A DNA stretch of 64,000 bases, taken from positions 3,038,001-3,102,000 of the forward strand of contig NZ_JAUSXO010000001.1 of assembly GCF_030816075.1 (NCBI RefSeq), read 5' to 3'. Of this stretch, positions 8,278 through 16,292 are shown piece by piece. This DNA comes from Arthrobacter agilis. GTDB taxonomy: Bacteria; Actinomycetota; Actinomycetes; Actinomycetales; Micrococcaceae. Positions within the stretch are counted from its first letter, which is position 1. Each line of letters begins with the position of its first letter. Position numbers and translations under genes: made by a program. The notes under the pieces were generated by a model. The model was given only the letters and a program-made list of their open reading frames with translations, was not told where the DNA came from and ran no database searches.

Positions 8278-8658
8278 ATGGCTCTCTCGCCGCAGGACAC
8301 CGTTCTCGAATTCGTGCGCGCCTTCCAGGAGCAGGACGAGGCTCTCGCGCTGTCGCTGATGGCGCGGGAGTTCACGTTCACCAGTCCGCAGGACGACCAT
8401 CTGGGCCGGGACGCCTGGCTGCGGCAGTGCTTCCCCTCGGCCGGTCATTTCGACGCACCGGCGACGACCCTGCAGCTCGTCGAGGTGGGCGGTGTCGTGC
8501 TGCACCGGTACGAGTACACGGTCGCCGGGCGCGCCTACCGCAACGTGGAAGCGACGCGCGTGGAGGACGGGCTCGTGCGCGAGGTCGAGGTGTACTTCGG
8601 CGGAGCCGTGCAGGCAGCCCGTACTGCGGCCTCCGCCGACGGCGACGCCGGCCCCTGA
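8278..8658 (+). CDS. SnoaL-like/NTF2-fold protein
   Basis: A 126-residue protein. It opens with VLEFVRAFQEQDEALALSLM and closes with VEATRVEDGLVREVEVYFG, the usual head and tail of SnoaL-like polyketide-cyclase/NTF2-fold proteins; catalytic function is unknown. The chosen ATG at 8278 makes the family-typical N-terminus begin at once; an open frame extends to 8134 over the end of the preceding gene. Its 3' end overlaps the 3' end of the opposite-strand DUF488 gene by 124 bp. Confidence 0.7.
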   Translation: MALSPQDTVLEFVRAFQEQDEALALSLMAREFTFTSPQDDHLGRDAWLRQCFPSAGHFDAPATTLQLVEVGGVVLHRYEYTVAGRAYRNVEATRVEDGLVREVEVYFGGAVQAARTAASADGDAGP

Positions 8659-9101
8659 GGAGCCGGCCACTGAGAAACCACGATGATGCCGTTCCGCGCC
8701 AGCTCCTGCTCGAGCAGGAGCCGATGGCAGCGGCAGCGTCGCTCCGCGCACATGAGTGCGACCCGGGCCGACAGAGTTTCCCTGATCACAGCGGACAGGC
8801 CCGCACGGAAGGGACCGGACCGCAAGTGGGCCTCATAGCCGCCCGGGCGCCTGGGGCTGGGACGGAGGTCCGTGTCCGGCCCTTCACGGTCCCGGGATCC
8901 GCTGAGGACTTCGATGCGGCGGTAGCGGATCCCGTGACCGGCAAGCCCGACGGCCAACGCCTGCGGAGCGAACTGCGGTCGGGACGGCAGGTCGAAGAAG
9001 GTGCGGACATCGACGACGACGGAGACGTCCAGCGACGCCACGAGACGGAAGAAGCCCTCCGCATCCTGGCGCCCGTGGCCGATTCCGACGACCTGACCCA
9101 C
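8535..9101 (-). CDS. DUF488 family protein
   Basis: A 188-residue protein with the DUF488 signature in order: VGIGHGRQDAEGFF (the family's TIGHS motif), VDVRTFFDLPSRPQF, GGYEAHLRSGPF, then the conserved Cys/His end VALMCAERRCRCHRLLLEQEL. Function is unknown for the family. A GTG start at 9099-9101 is preceded by CGGGAGGGAACCAG. The core ends at about residue 143; the last 45 residues are low in pattern and lie opposite the SnoaL-like gene, so the natural tail could be a late extension. Confidence 0.7.
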   Translation of the reverse strand: MGQVVGIGHGRQDAEGFFRLVASLDVSVVVDVRTFFDLPSRPQFAPQALAVGLAGHGIRYRRIEVLSGSRDREGPDTDLRPSPRRPGGYEAHLRSGPFRAGLSAVIRETLSARVALMCAERRCRCHRLLLEQELARNGIIVVSQWPAPQGPASPSAEAAVRAACTAPPKYTSTSRTSPSSTRVASTLR

Positions 9102-9128
9102 CCTGGTTCCCTCCCGCCTCGTTGATGC

Positions 9129-9590
9129 TCAGCCCGTCAGACCTGCGCGCGGCGGGTGGGAGCCCGAGCCCCGGTAGGGTCGGGCGGAGATGATGGAGAC
9201 GGAGATGGTGCTGCCGCCCGGGGCGGTGTAGGAGGTCTCGTCACCCGGCTTCAGGCCCCGGATAGCGACCCCCAAGGGGCTCCGCTCACTGAAGACCTCG
9301 AGGTTGCCGTCACCGAAGATCTCCCTGCTGCCCATCAGGAAGCACTGCGGGCGACCGTCGATGCTCGCTTCGATGAGCATCCCGGGCTCCACGATCCCGT
9401 CGTCGGCCGGTGAGTGCAGGCGCACGTCCTTCAGGATCGCCATCAACTGCCGGATACGGGTTTCGACGGCGAGCCTGTCGGCGATCTCCTGCTCCGTGCC
9501 CCGGGCCGCCAGGAGCTCGCCCAGTTCCTTCTCCAGGCGGGCGTGGGCGTCGGGCGTGAGCCACGTGACGGGCGTCATCGGATGCAGCAT
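9129..9590 (-). CDS. GreA/GreB-like elongation factor family protein
   Basis: A 153-residue protein with the two-domain layout of Gre factors: an N-terminal coiled-coil hairpin (WLTPDAHARLEKELGELLAARG through RIRQLMAILKD, about residues 10-56) and a C-terminal FKBP-like domain (IVEPGMLIEASIDG to SISARPYRG). Gre factors enter the RNA polymerase secondary channel. It is slightly shorter than housekeeping GreA and diverges in the hairpin tip, so it is more likely a paralogue than the main GreA. GAGGAGTAGAA precedes the ATG. Confidence 0.75.
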   Translation of the reverse strand: MLHPMTPVTWLTPDAHARLEKELGELLAARGTEQEIADRLAVETRIRQLMAILKDVRLHSPADDGIVEPGMLIEASIDGRPQCFLMGSREIFGDGNLEVFSERSPLGVAIRGLKPGDETSYTAPGGSTISVSIISARPYRGSGSHPPRAGLTG

Positions 9591-9599
9591 TTCTACTCC

Positions 9600-9788
9600 T
9601 CAAACAGAGATGACCGCTTCCGGCGGGAAGCGATCGGGGACCTTTTTCAGGAAGATATAAGTTCCGAGCATAGCCCGTATTGCTTTTTAAGCAATTCCAC
9701 CGTGGCCGCGCTCGGCGGGGTGACGAACTGGATTAAATATTCTAAGTGGGTATGGTGTTGGGTATCGGAGTGGAAGGTGGTGATCCCA
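9600..9788. promoter_or_regulatory. AT-richer intergenic stretch with inverted repeats
   Basis: This gap is clearly poorer in GC than its surroundings. It holds a 7-bp inverted repeat ATTGCTT/AAGCAAT with a 3-nt centre at 9679-9695, and another stem CGCTTCC/GGAAGCG at 9615-9632 just upstream of the Gre-like gene's ribosome-binding site. It probably carries the promoters of the leftward Gre-like gene and the rightward small basic protein; no -35/-10 pair is convincing. Confidence 0.35.
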
Positions 9789-9923
9789 TTGTCAGGAAAG
9801 TCCCCCAGAAGCGCTGGGGCGAAAAAGCAGGGAAAGTCGATCCTGCAAAAGCGCGCCGACAAGAAGGCGAAGGCTGAGTCCAGCGAACTGCTGTTCGTGA
9901 AGCCCCGCAAGAACCAGAGGTAG
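9789..9923 (+). CDS. Small basic protein of unknown function
   Basis: A 44-residue Lys-rich protein: GAKKQGKSILQKRADKKAKAE in the middle, then SSELLFVKPRKNQR. Short proteins with a GKS-(L/I)-xEKRAxKKAK core are common in Arthrobacter-like genomes and have no known role. A TTG start is chosen because GGAAGGTGG stands 7 nt upstream; two GTG codons shortly before are alternatives. The next 230 bp (9924-10154) show no gene. Confidence 0.5.
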   Translation: MSGKSPRSAGAKKQGKSILQKRADKKAKAESSELLFVKPRKNQR

Positions 9924-10154
9924 TGCCGCCGCACCGGCCATCGGCCGGAGGCGACAGCCCTGAAGGCCTTTCGCATCAAGCATCGACGATGCCCACCGCC
10001 GCCGGTGGAGGGGGCCTGGCACCCGTGGCCGGCTGCTGTACGTCACCCGCAGTGCAGCATCCGGCCATGGGCATGCCTCGCCCCGCGGTGCGGAAATCCA
10101 CTCGCCGGCAGCGGGGCGGAGAAGCCGGACCTGCGCGTCCGTCAGGAGTTCGAT

Positions 10155-10487
10155 ATGCATTCGACAGGGACCCCCCGGAAAAACTGGAGGGAGACTCGCG
10201 TGACCGACCGTACGAGCCCGGTCGAGAAGAATCGGGCTTTCGCGCGGTTCGTGATTTCCTGGGTAATCACAGCATTGTGGATGGGCTGCATTTTCCTGCG
10301 TGCCGAATTCATTTTCAGCGGTTCCCTCTATTACTTGAATTTCGGTGTCACGTGCGCGCTTTTCGCCGTCATGTTCGGCTACCTCGGCCGCTACGTCGAG
10401 TTCCACGACGAGCAGACCGTGGGACCTCCCATAGCGCCGCATCCCGATGAGGTCGACGCCGTCGGACGGCACGGCGCGGATACATAG
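10155..10487 (+). CDS. Small two-helix membrane protein of unknown function
   Basis: A 110-residue protein with two hydrophobic segments, FARFVISWVITALWMGCIF and YYLNFGVTCALFAVMFGYL, separated by a short loop, and a charged C-terminus. Two starts are credible: ATG 10155 with AGGAG 6 nt before it, and GTG 10200 with GGAGGGAG before it (95 residues). Not recognised as a named family. Confidence 0.5.
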   Translation: MHSTGTPRKNWRETRVTDRTSPVEKNRAFARFVISWVITALWMGCIFLRAEFIFSGSLYYLNFGVTCALFAVMFGYLGRYVEFHDEQTVGPPIAPHPDEVDAVGRHGADT

Positions 10488-10550
10488 GGCAGGGCTGCTT
10501 CGGGCCCGGCACTGCATGGACCTTGCCGTCGGGGCGCAGCCGCACCCGGA

Positions 10551-11012
10551 TCAGCGGGGGGTTGTCTGGCGATGCACCTCGCGGTCGAGGTGCCGGGCCT
10601 CGGCGATCGCTTCGAGGTACCCGGCGAGCCGGTCGAGATCGCCCTCGGGAAGCATCGCGGTGAAGGCCTTCTCATGGGCCTCGGCAACGGGGCGGAGCCG
10701 TGCGAGGAGCTCCTCACCCCCAGGGGTGAGCGTGAGCTCGTGGGTGCGGCGGTCCGTGACGCTGCGGCGCCGCTCGAGGTGCCCGCCCGCCTCGAGCCGG
10801 TCGAGGACGGCGACCACACGGCTGGGGCCGACGCCGAGGTGCTCGCTGGCCGCCTTCTGGCTGATCCCGGGATGACGCCCCACCAGGCGGAGCAATCCGG
10901 CTTCGGACGCGGTGATGCCCAGCTGTTCGACCGCCCGGTCGAACGCCGACGACGCGTCCGCGCCGATCTGGGCAAGAAGGAACGCGACGCGTCGCTGGGG
11001 ATGACCACTCAC
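10551..11012 (-). CDS. MarR-family transcriptional regulator
   Basis: A 153-residue winged-helix regulator: ITASEAGLLRLVGRHPGISQKAASEHLGVGPSRVVAVLDRL forms the DNA-binding helices and GHLERRRSVTDRRTHELTLTPGG the wing with the conserved DxR. The GTG at 11010-11012 is chosen because family members begin here; the frame stays open far upstream and no strong ribosome-binding site is present, so the transcript may be leaderless. It is divergent from a membrane-protein gene that it probably controls through the 54-bp gap. Confidence 0.8.
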   Translation of the reverse strand: MSGHPQRRVAFLLAQIGADASSAFDRAVEQLGITASEAGLLRLVGRHPGISQKAASEHLGVGPSRVVAVLDRLEAGGHLERRRSVTDRRTHELTLTPGGEELLARLRPVAEAHEKAFTAMLPEGDLDRLAGYLEAIAEARHLDREVHRQTTPR

Positions 11013-11066
11013 GGAAGCAATAGTAGTCCACTCGACAAATAGTTCACCGAGAGTATCATAAGCGCC

Positions 11067-11810
11067 ATGAATGGTAATCCGGCCCCGGCGGGAACCCGCC
11101 CCACTGGAAGCTCCCCGCGGGTACACGGCCCGCATCCGGGCATCCTCGCCCTGGTGTCCCTCGGCCTTCTCGTCGGCAGCCTGCTCGCGTTGGCCGCACT
11201 GTCCGGCGGTGGCGGGATCCGCTCGCCGCTGGGGGACACCGAGGACGTCACGGCCGTCTTCGCCGAGCACGGTCTCGCGGTGCGGGTCGCCGCCATGCTG
11301 CAGCTGGGCTCGGCGATCCCGCTCGGCATCCACGCCGCCACGATGTACGCGCGTCAGCAACGCCTCGGCATCCGCGTCCCCGGACCGACCATCGCCCTGT
11401 TCGGAGGCACGGCGGCGGCCATCCTCCTCACCGTGTCCGCGGCCATCACCTGGACCCAGGCCCAGCCGGCCGTCAGCGCGCAGCCGGAACTCACGCACGC
11501 CCTGGCCTACCTGGCTTTCGCCGTCGGCGGGTTCGCGCACGTGCTGGGGCTCGGGCTGCTCGTTGCCGGCATCGCCGTACCCGCACTGATCCTCCGCCTC
11601 ATCCCCGCACCTCTCGCGTGGATCGGGCTGGTGATCGCCGTCGCGGCCGAGCTCAGCTTCCTCGGCATGGTCATCGAACCACTGCAGGTCCTCATCCCGA
11701 TCGGCCGTTTCGGCTCGTTGCTCTGGCTCGTCGTCGCCGGTTTCCTCTTCCCCACGGCCCGCCCCGCCAGGGCAGGACGGGCACGACCCGGCGAGAGGCG
11801 CGTAGATTGA
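11067..11810 (+). CDS. Polytopic membrane protein, DUF4386-like
   Basis: A 247-residue integral membrane protein with about six hydrophobic helices: ILALVSLGLLVGSLLALAAL, VRVAAMLQLGSAIPLGIHAA, TIALFGGTAAAILLTVSAAI, LAYLAFAVGGFAHVLGLGLL, LAWIGLVIAVAAELSFLGMV and RFGSLLWLVVAGFLF. It resembles uncharacterised DUF4386-type proteins. It is divergent from the MarR gene and probably under its control; function unknown. Confidence 0.6.
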   Translation: MNGNPAPAGTRPTGSSPRVHGPHPGILALVSLGLLVGSLLALAALSGGGGIRSPLGDTEDVTAVFAEHGLAVRVAAMLQLGSAIPLGIHAATMYARQQRLGIRVPGPTIALFGGTAAAILLTVSAAITWTQAQPAVSAQPELTHALAYLAFAVGGFAHVLGLGLLVAGIAVPALILRLIPAPLAWIGLVIAVAAELSFLGMVIEPLQVLIPIGRFGSLLWLVVAGFLFPTARPARAGRARPGERRVD

Positions 11811-11843
11811 CAGGACGGGACCGGCGCCCGCGAGGGAGGAACC

Positions 11844-12413
11844 ATGGAACTGGACGAACTGCTGCACGCCCTGACCGCTGGTGGGACGATCACCGCGGGC
11901 TCGCCGCTGCACGTGGTGATGCATACCGCCAGCCAGGAGGCACTGCGCCTCACGGGCGAACTCAACAGCGGCTACCAGGAACCGGCGCGCGTCCGGCAGC
12001 TGCTGTCCCAGCTGACGGGGAAGCCGATCGATCCGACGGTGACGGTCTTCCCACCGTTCCATTCCGACTTCGGGAAGAACATCACGTTCGGGAAGCGGAT
12101 CTTCATCAACGCGGGCTGCACCTTCCAGGACCAGGGCGGGGTGGTCATCGGAGACGACACCCTGATCGGCCACAACACCGTGCTGGCGACCCTGAACCAC
12201 GACCTCTCCCCCAGCAGGCGCGCGGACATGCATCCGGCACCCATCACCATCGGCCGCAACGTCTGGATCGGGTCGAATGCGACCATCCTGCCCGGCGTGA
12301 CGATCGGCGACAACGCCGTGGTGGCGGCCGCCGCCGTCGTGACGAAGGACGTGCCGGCGGACGCCGTCGTCGTGGGCTCGCCGGCACGGGTGGTCCGCAG
12401 CGTCACCGAGTAG
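11844..12413 (+). CDS. Sugar O-acetyltransferase (left-handed beta-helix, maltose/galactoside type)
   Basis: A 189-residue hexapeptide-repeat acetyltransferase. The front half has the maltose acetyltransferase-like segment FHSDFGKNITFGKRIFINAGC, then GVVIGDDTLIGHNTVLATLNHD with the catalytic His region, then the left-handed helix ITIGRNVWIGSNATILPGVTIGDNAVVAAAAVVTKDV. Such enzymes transfer acetyl from acetyl-CoA to sugars or related acceptors. GAGGGAGGAACC precedes the ATG. The acceptor is unknown. Confidence 0.85.
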   Translation: MELDELLHALTAGGTITAGSPLHVVMHTASQEALRLTGELNSGYQEPARVRQLLSQLTGKPIDPTVTVFPPFHSDFGKNITFGKRIFINAGCTFQDQGGVVIGDDTLIGHNTVLATLNHDLSPSRRADMHPAPITIGRNVWIGSNATILPGVTIGDNAVVAAAAVVTKDVPADAVVVGSPARVVRSVTE

Positions 12414-12450
12414 GACCAGCACCGGCCCCTGCCTGCCCGGGCGCCCGCCC

Positions 12451-12490
12451 TTGACGCACCCTCCACGCCCTGCCTACGCTTCGTATACGA
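12451..12490 (+). promoter_or_regulatory. Promoter and GntR-type operator of the homoprotocatechuate operon
   Basis: TTGACG (12451-12456) and TACGCT (12475-12480) are spaced 18 bp apart. Directly after the -10 box lies TCGTATACGA (12481-12490), a perfect 10-bp palindrome of the GTATAC-centred type used by FadR/VanR-like GntR regulators. The GntR regulator is encoded within the operon at 13976. Confidence 0.6.
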
Positions 12491-12516
12491 TTTTCGTACT
12501 CAATGAGGAGCCGCGG

Positions 12517-13983
12517 GTGGAACAGGTTGACGATCAGCTTCTGGCGGCTGCCCGCAAGGTCATCGCGGTGCACATCAACTACCCCAGCCGCGCCGCCCAG
12601 CGGGGTCGCACCCCCGAGCAGCCCTCCTACTTCCTCAAGCCGTCGTCGTCCCTCGCCCTGTCCGGCTCCGCCGTCGAGCGCCCTGCCGGCTGCGAGCTGC
12701 TCGGCTTCGAGGGCGAGATCGCGCTCGTCATCGGCACGGCTGCCCGCAGGGTCTCCCCCGCCGACGCCTGGGCCCACGTCGCCTGGATCACCGCCAGCAA
12801 CGACCTCGGCGTCTACGACCTGCGCTACGCCGACAAGGGCTCCAACCTGCGCGCCAAGGGCGGCGACGGCTTCACCCCGGTGGGCCCGGGCCTCCTGCCC
12901 GCGGACGCCGTCGACCCCGGCGACCTCACCATCCGCACCTGGCACAACGGTGCCCTCGTCCAGGACGACACCACCGCCGACCTCCTCTTCCCGTTCGCGC
13001 GGCTCATCGCCGACCTGTCGCAGCTCCTGACCCTCGAACCCGGCGACATCATCCTCACCGGCACGCCGGCCGGAGCCTCCGTCGCCGCCCCCGGCGACCT
13101 CCTCGAGATCGAGGTGCTCGCGGGTGACCTCTCCACGGGACGCCTCACCACCCGCGTGAGCGAGGGCACGACGCCGCTCGCGGACTTCGGCGCCCGGCCC
13201 CGGGCGGACGACGTCCAGCGCGAGGAGGCCTACGGTTCGCGCGAAGCGGCCGGACTCCCCGCAGCCGAGCAGATGCACGTCCTGACCACCGAGTTGAAGG
13301 CCAGGCTCCAGAGCGTCTCTACCGCCACGCTCTCCTCCCAGCTGCGCAAGCGCGGACTGAACAACGTCAGCATCGACGGACTCACCTCCACCCGGCCGGG
13401 GCAGCGGGTCGTCGGCCTCGCCCGGACGCTGCGCTACGTGCCTAACCGCGAGGACCTGTTCAAGGAGCACGGCGGCGGGTTCAACGCCCAGAAGAGGGCG
13501 ATCGACACCGTGAACGAGGGCGAGATCCTCGTCATGGAGGCCCGCGGCGAGAAGGGCACCGGCACCATCGGGGACATCCTCGCCCTCCGGGCCCAGGTGC
13601 GCGGTGCCGCGGCGATCATCACCGACGGTGGCGTCCGGGACTTCGCGACGGTGGCCGCGATGGACATGCCCACCTTCTACGCCAACCCGCACCCCGCCGT
13701 GCTCGGTCGGCGCCACATCCCGTGGGACACCGATGTGACCATCGCCTGCGGCGGGACGACCGTCCAGCCCGGCGACATCATCGTCGCGGACGCCGATGGC
13801 ATCCTCGTGATCCCGCCCGCACTCGCCGTCGAGCTCGCCGAGGACTCGGTCGCGCAGGAGCGTGAGGAGACGTTCATAGCGGAGATGGTCCGGCAGGGGC
13901 ACGGCGTCGACGGCCTGTACCCGCTGAATGCCGCCTGGCGTGCACGGTACGAGGAATGGCAGGCGGGGCAGTCCGATGACTGA
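12517..13983 (+). CDS. Fused FAH-domain/RraA-like protein, predicted homoprotocatechuate-pathway isomerase/decarboxylase
   Basis: A 488-residue fusion. Residues about 10-225 form a fumarylacetoacetate hydrolase fold (FLKPSSSLALSG, FEGEIALVIGTAAR, ASNDLGVYDLR, DIILTGTPAGA). Residues about 265-485 form an RraA/HMG-aldolase-like fold (IGDILALRAQVRGAAAIITDGGVRD, with the GGVRD active-site region). In the enterobacterial HPC pathway, HpaG uses two FAH domains for CHM isomerisation and OPET decarboxylation; here one half is replaced by RraA, whose family includes decarboxylase/aldolase enzymes. The division of labour is inferred. The GTG start at 12517 has GAGGAG 6 nt before it. It overlaps the GntR gene by 8 bp. 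Confidence 0.75.
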   Translation: MEQVDDQLLAAARKVIAVHINYPSRAAQRGRTPEQPSYFLKPSSSLALSGSAVERPAGCELLGFEGEIALVIGTAARRVSPADAWAHVAWITASNDLGVYDLRYADKGSNLRAKGGDGFTPVGPGLLPADAVDPGDLTIRTWHNGALVQDDTTADLLFPFARLIADLSQLLTLEPGDIILTGTPAGASVAAPGDLLEIEVLAGDLSTGRLTTRVSEGTTPLADFGARPRADDVQREEAYGSREAAGLPAAEQMHVLTTELKARLQSVSTATLSSQLRKRGLNNVSIDGLTSTRPGQRVVGLARTLRYVPNREDLFKEHGGGFNAQKRAIDTVNEGEILVMEARGEKGTGTIGDILALRAQVRGAAAIITDGGVRDFATVAAMDMPTFYANPHPAVLGRRHIPWDTDVTIACGGTTVQPGDIIVADADGILVIPPALAVELAEDSVAQEREETFIAEMVRQGHGVDGLYPLNAAWRARYEEWQAGQSDD

Positions 13984-14665
13984 GGTGGCCGGGACCTCCC
14001 GGGACCTCACGGCGGAGGGCAGCAAGTCGCAGCAGGCGTACACCGCCGTGACGGCGCGGATCGTCGACGGCACCTACCCGCCCGGGCACCGCCTCGTCCT
14101 CGCGGCGATCGCGCAGGACCTCGGCGTGAGCGTGGTGCCCGTCCGGGAGGCGATCCGCCGCCTCGAGGCGGAGGGCCTGGTGACCTTCCAGCGGAACGTG
14201 GGAGCCACGGTCGCGGGGATCGACCCCACCGAGTACCTGTACACGATGCAGACCCTGAGCCTCGTCGAGGGCGCCGCGACAGCCCTGTCCGCCCCGCTCG
14301 TCGACGCCGGGGACATCGCCCGCGCCCGCGCCGTGAACGAGGAGATGCGGGCCTGCCTGGAGCACTTCGATCCCGTGCGGTTCACGCGGCTCAACCAGGA
14401 CTTCCATGCCATCCTCTTCGAGCACTGCCCGAATCCGCACATCCTGGATCTCGTGCACCGCGGCTGGAACCGCCTCGCATCGCTGCGGTCCTCGACCTTC
14501 CGCTTCGTCCCCGGCCGCGCCCACGACTCCGTGGAGGAACACGAGGGCCTGCTCCGCCTCATCGAGCAGGAGGCCGACGCCGAGGCGATCGAGCGCGCGG
14601 CCCGCGCCCACCGCGGCGCCACCCTCGACGCGTACCTGGCACACGCCCAGGACACCCGTCCATGA
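13976..14665 (+). CDS. GntR-family (FCD-domain) transcriptional regulator
   Basis: A 229-residue FadR-subfamily regulator. The winged helix covers about residues 20-85 (YTAVTARIVDGTYPPGHRLVLAAIAQDLGVSVVPVREAIRRLEAEGLVTF, the usual PVREA recognition segment), followed by an all-helical FCD effector domain with metal-binding His residues (for example EEHEGLL). The start is the ATG overlapping the preceding stop by 8 bp. Its place inside the hpa operon and the palindrome at 12481-12490 suggest autoregulated control of homoprotocatechuate degradation. Confidence 0.85.
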   Translation: MTEVAGTSRDLTAEGSKSQQAYTAVTARIVDGTYPPGHRLVLAAIAQDLGVSVVPVREAIRRLEAEGLVTFQRNVGATVAGIDPTEYLYTMQTLSLVEGAATALSAPLVDAGDIARARAVNEEMRACLEHFDPVRFTRLNQDFHAILFEHCPNPHILDLVHRGWNRLASLRSSTFRFVPGRAHDSVEEHEGLLRLIEQEADAEAIERAARAHRGATLDAYLAHAQDTRP

Positions 14666-14720
14666 CACCTTCTGCGAGCACGCCCATGACCCCGTCCAGA
14701 ACCACCGTGAGGACCCACCG

Positions 14721-16259
14721 ATGACGACGACCGGCACCGCGACCGAGCAGTACATCCCCGAGGGGCTGCCCTCCTCCATCCAGCACTACATCGGCGGGCG
14801 TTTCGTCGACTCGGTGGACGGCGCCACGTTCGACGTGCTCGACCCCGTGTCCAACACCCCCTACGCCACCGCGGCGGCCGGGCAGCAGGAGGACATCGAC
14901 CTCGCGGTCGCAGCCGCCCGGGAGGCCTTCACCAACGGGCCGTGGCCCCGCATGAAACCCCGCGAACGGGCACGGGTCCTGAACCGGATCGCCGACGCCG
15001 TCGAGGCGCAGGAGGAGCGGCTCGCCGAACTCGAGACCTTCGACACCGGCCTGCCCATCACCCAGGCCAAGGGCCAGGCGCTGCGGGCGGCCGAGAACTT
15101 CCGCTTCTTCGCGGACCTCATCGTGGCCCAGTTCGACGACGCCATGAAGGTGCCCGGCTCCCAGATCAACTACGTGAACCGGAAGCCGATCGGCGTCGCC
15201 GGGCTCATCACCCCGTGGAACACGCCCTTCATGCTGGAGTCCTGGAAGCTCGCGCCCGCGCTGGCCACGGGCAACACCGTCGTCCTGAAACCCGCCGAGT
15301 TCACCCCCCTCTCCGCCTCGCTCTGGGCGCAGATCTTCAAGGACGCGGGCCTGCCCGACGGCGTGTTCAACCTCGTCAACGGGCTCGGCGAGGAGGCCGG
15401 TGACGCCCTGGTGAAGCACCCGGACGTCCCGCTGATCTCCTTCACCGGCGAGACCACCACGGGCCAGACGATCTTCCGGAACGCCGCGGCCCACCTCAAG
15501 GGCCTCTCGATGGAGCTCGGCGGCAAATCCCCCTGCGTCGTCTTCGCGGACGCGGACATCGACGCCGCGATCGATTCGGCCCTCTTCGGGGTGTTCTCCC
15601 TCAACGGGGAACGCTGCACCGCGGGCTCACGCATCCTCGTCGAACGCCCGGTCTACGACGCGTTCTGCGAGCAGTACGCGGCACGGGCGAAGACCATCGT
15701 CGTCGGCGACCCGCACGACCCGAGGACCGAGGTGGGCGCCCTGGTGCACCCGGAGCACTTCGAGAAGGTGGCCTCCTACGTGGAGATCGGGAAGACGGAA
15801 GGCCGCCTCCTGGCCGGCGGCGGCCGTCCCGAGCACCTCCCGCACGGCAACTACATCGCCCCGACGGTCTTCGCGGACGTGGCCCCCGACGCGCGGATCT
15901 TCCAGGAGGAGATCTTCGGCCCCGTCGTCGCCATCACCCCCTTCGACACCGACGACGAGGCCCTGGCACTGGCGAACAACACGCGCTACGGGCTCGCGGC
16001 CTACGTCTGGACGAAGGACCTCACCCGCGCCCACATCTTCGCGCAGAGCGTCGAGGCCGGGATGGTGTGGCTCAACAGCCACAACGTCCGCGACCTGCGC
16101 ACACCGTTCGGCGGCGTCAAGGCCTCCGGACTCGGCCACGAGGGCGGCTACCGCTCCATCGACTTCTACACGGACCAGCAGGCCGTGCACATCACGCTCG
16201 GCACCGTCCACACCCCGAAGTTCGGCAGCATCGACGCCTCCGCCGCCAACGAAGGCTGA
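14721..16259 (+). CDS. hpaE: 5-carboxymethyl-2-hydroxymuconate semialdehyde dehydrogenase
   Basis: A 512-residue NAD-dependent aldehyde dehydrogenase. The catalytic Cys is C299 in NGERCTAGSR and the general base E265 in MELGGKSP; GLITPWNTPFM marks the cofactor site. Length and sequence agree with HpaE, which oxidises the ring-cleavage semialdehyde (CHMS) to CHM. It lies upstream of the dioxygenase that makes its substrate. The ATG at 14721 is preceded by GTGAGGACCCACCG. Confidence 0.9.
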   Translation: MTTTGTATEQYIPEGLPSSIQHYIGGRFVDSVDGATFDVLDPVSNTPYATAAAGQQEDIDLAVAAAREAFTNGPWPRMKPRERARVLNRIADAVEAQEERLAELETFDTGLPITQAKGQALRAAENFRFFADLIVAQFDDAMKVPGSQINYVNRKPIGVAGLITPWNTPFMLESWKLAPALATGNTVVLKPAEFTPLSASLWAQIFKDAGLPDGVFNLVNGLGEEAGDALVKHPDVPLISFTGETTTGQTIFRNAAAHLKGLSMELGGKSPCVVFADADIDAAIDSALFGVFSLNGERCTAGSRILVERPVYDAFCEQYAARAKTIVVGDPHDPRTEVGALVHPEHFEKVASYVEIGKTEGRLLAGGGRPEHLPHGNYIAPTVFADVAPDARIFQEEIFGPVVAITPFDTDDEALALANNTRYGLAAYVWTKDLTRAHIFAQSVEAGMVWLNSHNVRDLRTPFGGVKASGLGHEGGYRSIDFYTDQQAVHITLGTVHTPKFGSIDASAANEG

Positions 16260-16292
16260 TCCGCCCTTCCGCTCACAGGAGAGAAGACCGCT

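Noticed and set aside
11012..12422. Long upstream extension of the MarR frame
   Set aside because: It is antisense to the membrane-protein and acetyltransferase genes and lacks family features; the MarR domain is complete from 11012.
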